A DNA stretch of 19,006 nt from JAXGPP01 sp964436865. Its GTDB lineage: Bacteria > Planctomycetota > Planctomycetia > Pirellulales > Thermoguttaceae. The translations under genes and the position numbers were made by a program. This document shows, piece after piece, positions 13,023 through 19,006 of this stretch. The stretch lies in NCBI GenBank assembly GCA_964436865.1, contig CAYTFK010000111.1:1-19006 (forward strand), given 5' to 3'. Position 1 is the first letter of the stretch. The number at the start of each line of letters is the position of its first letter. The notes under the pieces are model-generated. The model ran no database searches and was not told the DNA's origin. It was given only the letters and a program-made list of their open reading frames with translations.

Positions 13023-14600
13023 TCAATACAACGCCATCTCCCGTACGATGTGATCGGCCAAGGCAGTGATCGTGCGGGCCTCCAGGCCGGCGAATCCCCC
13101 CATGCAATCGGGTTGCACGTAGAGCATCGTCACCTTGCCCGACGCTTCGCCCGGATCGATGCCAAACTCCGGTTTCATGTCGCGCGCCAGACTGCCGGGC
13201 AGCAGCCCGCTGTCGCGGGTCAAGAGCACCATCAGCCGATCGAGACCGGCCGCCGTGGCAAGAATATTGGCAGGCGTCAGGTTGGCCACGCCGGGCGTGA
13301 TCACCACGGGAAACATCTTCGCCAGAAGCTTCTGCCCGATCTGGCAACCGAGCCCTTCGTTCCGCCACAGCAGTCCCGGCGCCGCCAGCAATTGCACCTT
13401 GTGACCGTTGCGGTTGGTCATCGCAATGCTGCTGACAGGCTCGGAAGCCACGTGCTGCCGTTCCCCCGCCGGCGCTTCATGTGGCCGGAACGACGCGGCG
13501 AGGATGTCGGCGATCTCGTTGTCGGCAAACGGCTCCACCGCGTAGTAGAAGATCTTCTGCTTGCGGTACGCCGACTCCCAGGTGCCACCCGGCGCGGCCA
13601 AGACCACGATCCGCGCCGACGGAGCCCGGCTGTTGATCTGGCCGGCCAGCGCCGGTCCGGCTTCGCCGAACGAAGCCGCGTCGATGAGCACCACTTGGCC
13701 TTCCTTGTCGCCGAGCGCCTCCAAGAGCGCGTCGCGCTGGCTGACCTGCTCAACCACGCACCCCAGCTCTGTCAGTTTCCGGGCCTGCTCGTTGGCCGAG
13801 GCCGGATCGGCATTGGCCAGCAGGACGCGCCGCTGCCGGCAGTGTTCGGCCTCGTCCTCGTACTGCGTGGTGCAGATACAGGCAATCCAACCGTTGCCGC
13901 ACGGATCGGTGGCCAGCAATCCAGGACGCTGAGCGAGCAAGTCGTTGACCGCCACCACGACTCCCGATACGGGGGAGGGCACAGTCACCAGGGGCTTGTT
14001 CGGCACATTCACGCCGGCAAGTGGAAGTCCCTGGTAGACCACTTCGCCGATCCTGGGCATTCGCACGCTCGCGATCGCTGCCCCGCGCAGGCCCGGCAAT
14101 ACTCCGCCCACGCAGGCCGAACCGTCGGCCTCCATGCGGAACCAGGATTCGTCCCAGAAGAGCACCTCGGATGCGGCAGCCGGCTCCACCTCGGCGACCT
14201 CCGCTGCCTGATCATCCTCGTCGGGAAGCCGCCGCGTGGCCAGCACGCGTTGCACCGCCTGCGTGATCTCTTCCGAGGTGAACGGCTTGGTGACGTAGTC
14301 GCACGCCCGCAACCGCATCGCCGCCGTGGCATTGGGAATGCTCGGATAACCCGTGATGATCAGCACCGGCACGTCGGGCTTTTTCTGCCGCAGGCACTCG
14401 AGGAACTCGATGCCGTCCATGTTGGGCATCTTGATGTCCAGGAGGATGATGCTGTAGTCCTGCTCGGTCGCCCACGACAGGCCCTGCCGGGCGTCGGTGT
14501 TCACTTCGACCTCAAACCCCTGCCGACAGAAAATCCGCTTGCACGCCTGGCAGACGACCTCTTCATCGTCGACGACCAGCAGTCTTGGATTGTTCGCCAT
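13023..14600 (-). CDS. fusion regulator: receiver + GcvH-like (lipoyl-type) domain + second receiver-like domain + unknown C-terminal domain
   Basis: A 525-residue protein from the ATG at 14600. This start has GAGGGG 9 bp before it and begins directly at the receiver (MANNPRLLVVDDEE); an ATG 17 codons earlier lacks a clear ribosome binding site. Receiver about 5-120: acidic DDE (11-13), Asp55 in LLDIKMP, Lys in TKPF. Residues about 165-245 match the H protein of glycine cleavage: VRMPRIGEVVYQGLPLAGV, then PSPVSGVVVAVN and DPCGNGWIACI. Lys202 (NKPL) falls eight residues before PVSG, where the lipoyl-lysine lies in true H proteins. Residues about 255-375 look like a degenerate receiver. About 400-525 is an unrecognised domain. 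There is no DNA-binding motif, so it may act by protein contact. It is co-transcribed with the NtrC-type regulator. Confidence 0.8.
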   Translation of the reverse strand: MANNPRLLVVDDEEVVCQACKRIFCRQGFEVEVNTDARQGLSWATEQDYSIILLDIKMPNMDGIEFLECLRQKKPDVPVLIITGYPSIPNATAAMRLRACDYVTKPFTSEEITQAVQRVLATRRLPDEDDQAAEVAEVEPAAASEVLFWDESWFRMEADGSACVGGVLPGLRGAAIASVRMPRIGEVVYQGLPLAGVNVPNKPLVTVPSPVSGVVVAVNDLLAQRPGLLATDPCGNGWIACICTTQYEDEAEHCRQRRVLLANADPASANEQARKLTELGCVVEQVSQRDALLEALGDKEGQVVLIDAASFGEAGPALAGQINSRAPSARIVVLAAPGGTWESAYRKQKIFYYAVEPFADNEIADILAASFRPHEAPAGERQHVASEPVSSIAMTNRNGHKVQLLAAPGLLWRNEGLGCQIGQKLLAKMFPVVITPGVANLTPANILATAAGLDRLMVLLTRDSGLLPGSLARDMKPEFGIDPGEASGKVTMLYVQPDCMGGFAGLEARTITALADHIVREMALY

Positions 14601-14676
14601 GGCTCGATTCCCCTCGGTTGTGCCGAACCGCACGATGAGATTGACCGACATCCGGGCTCACTGGCCCCCAGCCAAG

Positions 14677-14691
14677 GCAATTGCCGTGCCA
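14677..14691 (-). promoter_or_regulatory. sigma-54 promoter of the GcvH-like regulator / NtrC operon
   Basis: On the minus strand TGGCACG-GCAA-TTGC matches the sigma-54 consensus at every defined position. The predicted start is near 14665, about 65 nt before the chosen ATG at 14600. This supports autoregulation, because the operon itself encodes a sigma-54 activator. Confidence 0.88.
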
Positions 14692-14720
14692 CAGCAATAG
14701 GTAAGCGAAAGACACCTCCT

Positions 14721-14757
14721 TTTCAGGGTCAATCCACAGGAGTTGCCCCGCCTGAAA
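14721..14757. repeat. 7-bp inverted repeat upstream of the sigma-54 promoter
   Basis: TTTCAGG (14721-14727) and CCTGAAA (14751-14757) are exact reverse complements 30 bp apart, between the sigma-54 promoter and the GTAT-N8-RTAC sites. A weak terminator for the upstream activator gene or a protein site is possible; nothing decides between them. Confidence 0.3.
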
Positions 14758-14811
14758 GGGTGGAGGGTCGACGCAGATTGCCGCAGCAGTAGTGGCGGGG
14801 AGCGCCTGGCT

Positions 14812-14846
14812 GTATGCTTTCCTGTACGGCGTATGAGATTCCATAC
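14812..14846. promoter_or_regulatory. two tandem GTAT-N8-RTAC sites, candidate enhancer (UAS)
   Basis: GTATGCTTTCCTGTAC (14812-14827) and GTATGAGATTCCATAC (14831-14846) share outer halves and lie 19 bp apart centre to centre. They are about 155 and 174 bp upstream of the predicted start of the sigma-54 promoter at 14677-14691, the normal distance for enhancer-binding proteins. The second is a 5-bp inverted repeat with a 6-bp spacer; the first has one base off in its right half. They sit just past the stop of the neighbouring activator gene. Confidence 0.6.
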
Positions 14847-14875
14847 ACCGCGTGCGCCGGCAGATGCTTACAGGC

Positions 14876-16270
14876 CTAGCGCGACTCGCCGCTGCCTTTC
14901 AGATTGTGGCTGCGGAGCATGGCATGAAAATTCGGACGCTGCATACCGACGTTCTCCGCGGCCTGCGTCACGTTCTGCGACGCGCGCTCCAGCGCGGCGA
15001 CGAGAAACCGGCGCTCCAGGTCGTCGATGATCTGCCGCTTCAGACGTTTGAACTCGTCCCACGTCCGCGGTGTCTCGGCGGTCGAGACCGTGGAGCGGGC
15101 CTCGCGGATTTCGATCGGCAGGTGGCTCAACTCGATTCGCGATCCGCCATAGAGCACGGCAAGCCGCTCGACGATGTTGCGCAACTCGCGGACATTGCCC
15201 GGCCACGAATAGGTCTCCATCTGCTCCATCGCGTCGGCGGCAAAGCCGCGCACTGCCACCTTCATCCGCCGCGAGAACTGCTCGAGAAAGGCCCCGGCGA
15301 GCAACGGAACATCTCCCGGCCGCTGGCGAAGCGGCGGCAGCGCGACGGGTACGACGTTCAACCGGTAGTAGAGATCGGCGCGGAACTCGCCGAGTTTGAC
15401 CATTTCCGCCAGGCTGCGGTTCGTGGTGGCAATCAACCGAATGTCGACCTCATGCTCGGCGGTGTCGCCCACCTTGCGGACATTCCGCGTCTCCAGTACG
15501 CGGAGCAGCTTTCCCTGGGTCTCGCAACTGAGATTCGCCACCTCGTCCAACAGCAGCGTCCCCTGGTGGGCCACTTCGAACAGGCCGCTCTTCGTGGCGA
15601 TCGCGCCGGAGAACGAGCCTTTCACGTGGCCGAAAAGTTCGCTCTCCAGGAGCGTCGGCGCCAGGGCAGTGCAATCACACGCCAGCAGCGGGCGGTTTCC
15701 CCGATGGCTGAGCCGATGGATCGCCCGCACCACCATCTCCTTGCCTGTCCCGCTCTCCCCCGACACCAGTACCGTGCTGTCGCTGGGAGCGATCCGCTGC
15801 ACGAGGGCAAAGACCTCGAGCATCGCCGGGCACTGCCCGAGCATCCCCTCGAAGCCGCGGTTCTCGCCGCGAGCCGTGTCGGCCACGCCGAGCGCTGCCG
15901 GCCGCTCGTGTGCTGTGTGCTCGTGCCGCCGCAGAAGGCTCCGCAATTCTTCGGCGGTACCGGGTTCGAGCACGTAATCGGCCGCCCCTTCCTTAATCGC
16001 CGCCACGGCCGCCTGAACCGTGGCATCGCGGCTGATAATCACGATCCGCGCGGCAACGTCGCTCTCCCGGAGTTGCCGCAGCAGGTCCAGCGTTTCTGAA
16101 TCGGGCCCCGCGCGACGAAGCAGGATCAGATCATACACCCCTCTTGCGGCCGCAGCGATTCCATCTGCCGGATGCTCGAAAAGCCGCACGTCATAATCGC
16201 CCGGACAAAGGGCCCGCTGGTAGCTCAGACCGGTCGCGGAGTCGGCGATGATCAGGATACGGCAGGGCAT
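14876..16270 (-). CDS. sigma-54 activator with a degenerate receiver domain
   Basis: A 464-residue NtrC-like protein. The N-terminal 115 residues have a receiver-like pattern, but where the phospho-acceptor Asp should stand (YDLILLRRAGPDSE) there is Arg52, and the conserved Lys of the TKP motif is replaced (LEPG, Glu102). It is therefore probably not controlled by normal phosphorylation. The AAA+ domain is intact: Walker A GESGTGKE (171-178), Walker B LLLDEV (239-244), and the sensor segment YYRLNVVPVALPPLRQR. The sigma-54 contact loop reads GSFSGA (218-223) instead of GAFTGA. A Fis-like helix-turn-helix closes the protein (about 420-457). The gene lies 58 bp after the kinase gene in the same direction and is probably co-transcribed. 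It may be constitutively active, antagonise the other activator, or respond to a ligand or partner. Confidence 0.9.
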   Translation of the reverse strand: MPCRILIIADSATGLSYQRALCPGDYDVRLFEHPADGIAAAARGVYDLILLRRAGPDSETLDLLRQLRESDVAARIVIISRDATVQAAVAAIKEGAADYVLEPGTAEELRSLLRRHEHTAHERPAALGVADTARGENRGFEGMLGQCPAMLEVFALVQRIAPSDSTVLVSGESGTGKEMVVRAIHRLSHRGNRPLLACDCTALAPTLLESELFGHVKGSFSGAIATKSGLFEVAHQGTLLLDEVANLSCETQGKLLRVLETRNVRKVGDTAEHEVDIRLIATTNRSLAEMVKLGEFRADLYYRLNVVPVALPPLRQRPGDVPLLAGAFLEQFSRRMKVAVRGFAADAMEQMETYSWPGNVRELRNIVERLAVLYGGSRIELSHLPIEIREARSTVSTAETPRTWDEFKRLKRQIIDDLERRFLVAALERASQNVTQAAENVGMQRPNFHAMLRSHNLKGSGESR

Positions 16271-16328
16271 AACCGGGCGCCTGGACGGTCTGATACCTCG
16301 TGCTGCGGACCGCGGATCTCAAGCCTGA

Positions 16329-18278
16329 TCAAGCAGTCTCCGCATGCTCTTTTGCCGCCGCAGCGATCGGTTCACCGATGCGCTGTGACACCGGCAGGGT
16401 GACGATGAACGTGCTCCCGCGGCCGATTTCGCTCTCGACTTCGAGCGTGCCGCCGTGCTGTTGGATGATGCCGTAGCTGACGCTCAGCCCCAAGCCGGTC
16501 CCCTTTCCCACCGGCTTGGTGGTGAAAAAGGGCTCGAAAACCTGATCCAGGTGCTCCCGCTTGATCCCGCAGCCCGTATCGACCACCTTGATCACCACTT
16601 TGTCGTCGGCATGCGAGGTACTCACCATCAGCGTACCACCGTGAGGCATCGCTTCGCAGGCGTTCAGGCAGAGGTTCACAAACACTTGCTGGAGTTGATT
16701 CTTGTCGACCTGGACGGTCGGCAGTTCCTCGGCCAGATCGTCCACGATATTGATGTTCTCAAAGGCGTCGCGCTTGCCGAGCAACAGCAGCGTCTGCCGC
16801 AGCAAGTCGTTCACCTGCACTTCCGTCGTCATGGAAGGCGTCTCCCGCGCGAAATCCAGCAACCCGCGCACGATCACCCGGGCCCGCTTGGTCTCACGGA
16901 TGATCACTTGAAGGTCCTCGCGATCCTGGTCGTCCATGTTTTCCTTTTGCAGCATGAGATCGGCGAAGGCCAGCACGCCGGTGAGCGGATTATTGATCTC
17001 GTGGGCGACGCCGGCGGCCAAACGGCCCACCGAGGCCAGTTGCTCACTGCGGCTGATCTGTTGCTGCGTGGCCTGCTTGAGCAGTTCTTCGCGTTCGGCC
17101 ACCGCGTGGGCCATGCTGTCGATCGCGCGGCAAAGCACGCCCATCTCGCCGGGCGGCCGCATTCCCACCCGTGCCGAAAGATCGCCGCCGATCACCCGCT
17201 GCGCCATCGCGACCACCCCGCGGACCGGACTCAACACGAGATTGTTGGCAACAAACAGCAGCACCAGGCTGGCCAGCGTGGCCGCGACCACCGTGGCCAG
17301 GAAGATGGCGAAGATGACGTTTCGCTGGTGGAGAAACGGCGCCCGCAACAGACCGACGTACAGCGCGCCCACGACGTGCGCTGCAGGATCGCGAATCGGT
17401 TCGTAAGCGGTAAAGTACCAGTCGTTTACGACGAAGGCTGGCCCCGACCATTGCCCCCCCTGGTCGAGCACTTTCTCGCATACTGCGGCACTCAGCCGCG
17501 TCCCCACGGCCCGCGATCCGTCCTCCATTGTCACGTTGGTCGATATCCGCAGGTCTCCCTGGAAGATCGTGACCGTGCCGATATCCTTGCCGCGGTACAC
17601 CTCGTCGGGGAACACTTCGCGCTTGATGCCGTCCACCATCTGATAGCGGCGGTTGATCAGATCGCCGCCGTACAGCACCGCCAGCAAATTGCCCGCTTCA
17701 TCAAACACGGGCGCTGCCGCCGCCAACACCATTCCCTCGGAACGCACCCTATCCCGTGTCGGCCGGGCGGCGGGCGTCTCAATGACCTCGAACCGGGCAC
17801 GCTCCGCCAGACCGCCGCCCTCCGCCTCCAGCCGCTCCTGTGAGAAGATCACCGTCCCTCCCGTCACCTGCGGTTCGGCCAGCAAGCGGGCGACCAGAGG
17901 ATCTTCGGCCAGACTGTCGCCCCGCCGGTCCCCTGCGGCGCGGCTTATCACCGTGCCCTTCGCGTCGAGCAGAGTGATGAAGTCCATCGGCCGCGACCGG
18001 TGAAGACGGCGCAGCACGCCGCGAATTCTCGCCGTGTCGCCCTGCGCGACCGCGGCAGCAAGATTGCCGTCCAAGGCGGCCCCCTGCAAGAAAGCAGCGG
18101 TCGTATCCACCTGCTTCCGGTACGCCGCCCGAGCGGAATTGAGATTCCGCTGCACCCGCCTCTGCACTTCGTCGAGCCAGGCGTAGCTCAGGTAGTGCAT
18201 CGTGACGAACGACAGTAGCGTATTCGCCACCAGAATCACCGCCACGGCGATGACGGTCAGCTTGAAGCGGATGCTCAT
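16329..18278 (-). CDS. membrane sensor histidine kinase with extracytoplasmic Cache-like domain
   Basis: A 649-residue kinase from the ATG at 18278, chosen because GGGAGG lies 5 bp before it and the membrane helix then starts at residue 5; a longer frame to 18407 adds 43 Arg-rich residues without support. Order: TM1 (about 5-26); extracytoplasmic sensor (about 27-315) resembling the Cache 3/Cache 2 fusion type, with VYRGKDIGTVTIF and GALYVGLLRAPF; TM2 (about 321-345); HAMP linker; dimerisation domain with the phospho-accepting His426 in GVAHEINNPLTG; ATPase domain with NLCLNACEAM, DTGCGI and GKGTGLGLS. All kinase motifs are intact. Cache domains usually bind small organic acids or similar ligands. 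Because the activator next to it lacks the acceptor Asp, its target is more likely the GcvH-like regulator and/or the intact NtrC-type regulator. Confidence 0.92.
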   Translation of the reverse strand: MSIRFKLTVIAVAVILVANTLLSFVTMHYLSYAWLDEVQRRVQRNLNSARAAYRKQVDTTAAFLQGAALDGNLAAAVAQGDTARIRGVLRRLHRSRPMDFITLLDAKGTVISRAAGDRRGDSLAEDPLVARLLAEPQVTGGTVIFSQERLEAEGGGLAERARFEVIETPAARPTRDRVRSEGMVLAAAAPVFDEAGNLLAVLYGGDLINRRYQMVDGIKREVFPDEVYRGKDIGTVTIFQGDLRISTNVTMEDGSRAVGTRLSAAVCEKVLDQGGQWSGPAFVVNDWYFTAYEPIRDPAAHVVGALYVGLLRAPFLHQRNVIFAIFLATVVAATLASLVLLFVANNLVLSPVRGVVAMAQRVIGGDLSARVGMRPPGEMGVLCRAIDSMAHAVAEREELLKQATQQQISRSEQLASVGRLAAGVAHEINNPLTGVLAFADLMLQKENMDDQDREDLQVIIRETKRARVIVRGLLDFARETPSMTTEVQVNDLLRQTLLLLGKRDAFENINIVDDLAEELPTVQVDKNQLQQVFVNLCLNACEAMPHGGTLMVSTSHADDKVVIKVVDTGCGIKREHLDQVFEPFFTTKPVGKGTGLGLSVSYGIIQQHGGTLEVESEIGRGSTFIVTLPVSQRIGEPIAAAAKEHAETA

Positions 18279-18527
18279 CGCATCCTCCCCGCGCACCTGC
18301 GCTGGCAACGTTCGGGGTACTGGTCGTGTCTGCCTGGAAAGCGAAAGCCGATTCGACGGTCGGGGTGTCGATTCCCACCGCACCCCGTTCGCTGCTCTCC
18401 GGGGCAAACCTCAGTGATGCCACGCCGGGTGCATTCTAATCCAAGCGGGTACGGAGTCCAACCCGTCTCGACCGCTCGACTTCCCTGCCGCGGCGGGCGT
18501 CGCCCGCTCATGCCGCCATGATTCACG

Positions 18528-18542
18528 CCGCACGCGGCTTGC
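18528..18542 (+). promoter_or_regulatory. weak sigma-54-like promoter ahead of the NuoE-like remnant
   Basis: CCGCACG-CGGC-TTGC has the correct spacing and an intact -12 box, but the -24 box has CG where GG is required. If it once worked, the start would fall near 18554, inside the palindrome at 18548-18572. It may be a decayed promoter or chance. Confidence 0.25.
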
Positions 18543-18547
18543 CTTCT

Positions 18548-18572
18548 CTGCCAGGTCTGATATGCCTGGCAG
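18548..18572. repeat. 8-bp inverted repeat (operator-like)
   Basis: CTGCCAGG and CCTGGCAG flank 9 bp and are perfect reverse complements. It lies 72 bp before the NuoE-like start codon. The size and centre spacing fit a dimeric repressor site, or a hairpin if transcribed; no T-run follows. Confidence 0.45.
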
Positions 18573-18643
18573 TGGCAACGGTGGCGCGCAGCCGTCTGCG
18601 GTGGGGGAAGGCCTGCCCTGCCTGCGGGCTGGGGAGAAAGGCC

Positions 18644-18905
18644 ATGCTGGTGACCGAGCGTGATCGGCTTCGCGAGGAACTTGTCGAGTTGGGCGAGAAG
18701 TATGGCCGCGAGCGGAGCGGGCTGTTGCCCCATCCTCCATGAGATCCAGCAGCGGCACCACTACATTTCACCTACGTTTCACCCTACTGCATGCAGATCG
18801 TGGCCGATCTGCTTTGGCCTGCACCCGGTCGAAGTGCATGGCGTTGTCTCGTTCTACCGCTTCCTCAACGAGCGGCCGCAGGGGCAATTCGTCATCCGGC
18901 TATGC
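18644..18905 (+). pseudogene. broken NuoE/HoxE-like subunit
   Basis: The start is good: GGGGAG lies before the ATG at 18644, then LVTERDRLREELVELGEKYG in the style of 24-kDa [2Fe-2S] subunits. The frame breaks at CCCC near 18728-18731, where one extra C leads to a stop at 18740. Without it the sequence continues ILHEIQQRHHYIS. Near 18770-18785 the frame shifts again, apparently through a small duplication (TTTCACCTAC / TTTCACCCTAC), giving YCMQIVADLL. At 18812-18815 an extra T returns it to LHPVEVHGVVSFYRFLNERP, a hallmark of the family. The text stops at VIRLC, with only the first cluster cysteine left. In complete systems this subunit joins NuoF/HoxF to oxidise or reduce NAD. Sequencing errors could explain the single-base shifts but not the truncation. 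Confidence 0.75.
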
Positions 18906-18906
18906 C

Positions 18907-19006
18907 CATGCCATGGTCCACGACATGAACAAGTGCATTCTCTGCCGGCGCTGCATCCGCACCTGCATCGACCTGCAGGAAGTGGGCGTGCTCGAGGCCT
19001 TGGGCC
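18907..19006 (+). pseudogene. HoxU/NuoG-like ferredoxin fragment joined to the NuoE remnant (runs off window)
   Basis: In a different frame from the preceding remnant, HAMVHDMNKCILCRRCIRTC is followed by IDLQEVGVLEALG. The spacing C-x2-C-x2-C-x3-C matches a [4Fe-4S] site of the diaphorase or NuoG/HoxU/FdhA-type subunit, usually more than 100 residues into that protein. The N-terminal [2Fe-2S] part, the whole NuoF/HoxF-like gene and the end of NuoE are absent, so an internal deletion of roughly two genes has probably fused the ends. The frame is open to the window end, so what follows cannot be judged. A misassembly at this junction is the main alternative. Confidence 0.65.

Larger units (their letters stand above)
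18279..18643. other. 365-bp divergent intergenic region
   Basis: The region lies between the kinase gene (-) and the NuoE-like remnant (+). I see no credible gene. It contains a GC-rich 7-bp palindrome with a 1-nt centre (18493-18507), a weak sigma-54-like sequence on the + strand (18528-18542) and a clear palindrome at 18548-18572. No good sigma-54 or GTAT-N8-ATAC site faces the kinase gene. Confidence 0.6.

Noticed and set aside
12984..14792. Long + strand open frame opposite the GcvH-like regulator
   Set aside because: Antisense shadow of a gene with clear domains; the translation is His/Arg-rich with no fold signature.
18279..18407. N-terminal extension of the histidine kinase to 18407
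   Set aside because: It would put 43 Arg-rich residues before the membrane helix; the ATG at 18278 has GGGAGG at good spacing and gives a normal kinase start.
18493..18507. GCGGGCG-T-CGCCCGC palindrome
   Set aside because: A one-base centre cannot form a hairpin loop and the sequence is pure GC in a GC-rich region, so chance is a fair explanation; no link to a promoter box.
1..19006. CRISPR arrays, tRNA or rRNA genes, insertion sequences
   Set aside because: I looked for regularly spaced repeats, cloverleaf-like stretches, rRNA signatures and transposase motifs and saw none. Only the heptamer repeats near 2326-2434 recur.

Overview
The window comes from a GC-rich bacterium with an anaerobic, hydrogen- and flavin-based electron economy. 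It carries an MvhADG-type [NiFe] hydrogenase, HdrA, an electron-transfer flavoprotein, a membrane iron-sulfur reductase of the Etf:menaquinone oxidoreductase type, and a dense set of sigma-54 regulators. The phylum cannot be fixed from sequence alone. The gene set fits Planctomycetota or Desulfobacterota-like lineages, and short TGRCGAA/TTCGYCA heptamers beside an assembly gap weakly favour Planctomycetota. A run of 100 N (2435-2534) shows that this is a scaffold, probably from a draft or metagenome assembly.

Layout. At the left edge (1-756, + strand) are the tail of an unidentified gene and an AbiEi-like regulator. From 819 to 11301 (- strand, read right to left) there is one probable operon: hdrD-like, etfB, etfA, a membrane EMO-like reductase, hdrA, mvhD, mvhG, [gap], mvhA. 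Most junctions overlap by 4-8 bp or are only 4 bp apart. A sigma-54 promoter (11374-11388) precedes hdrD-like. From 11690 to 14600 (- strand) lies a two-gene regulatory operon: a receiver/GcvH-like fusion regulator, then an NtrC-type activator. It is preceded by a full-consensus sigma-54 promoter (14677-14691) and two tandem GTAT-N8-RTAC sites. From 14876 to 18278 (- strand) are a Cache-domain histidine kinase and a second sigma-54 activator whose receiver domain lacks the phospho-acceptor Asp. From 18644 to 19006 (+ strand) are remnants of a NuoE/HoxE-like gene fused by a deletion to part of a HoxU/NuoG-like gene.

How the genes may work together (inference). H2 is split at MvhA, and electrons pass through MvhG and MvhD to HdrA. 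HdrA can split or combine electrons between a low-potential carrier (ferredoxin-like clusters) and a higher-potential partner. There is no separate hdrB/hdrC. The HdrD-like protein and EtfAB occupy their place, and the EMO-like protein offers an exit to the quinone pool. Both HdrD-family modules have lost most cysteines of their first CCG site and the last cysteine of the second, so they probably do not do classical heterodisulfide chemistry. The nearby kinase and activators, plus a shared 16-bp palindrome near both sigma-54 promoters, suggest that the module is switched on by a dedicated signal.
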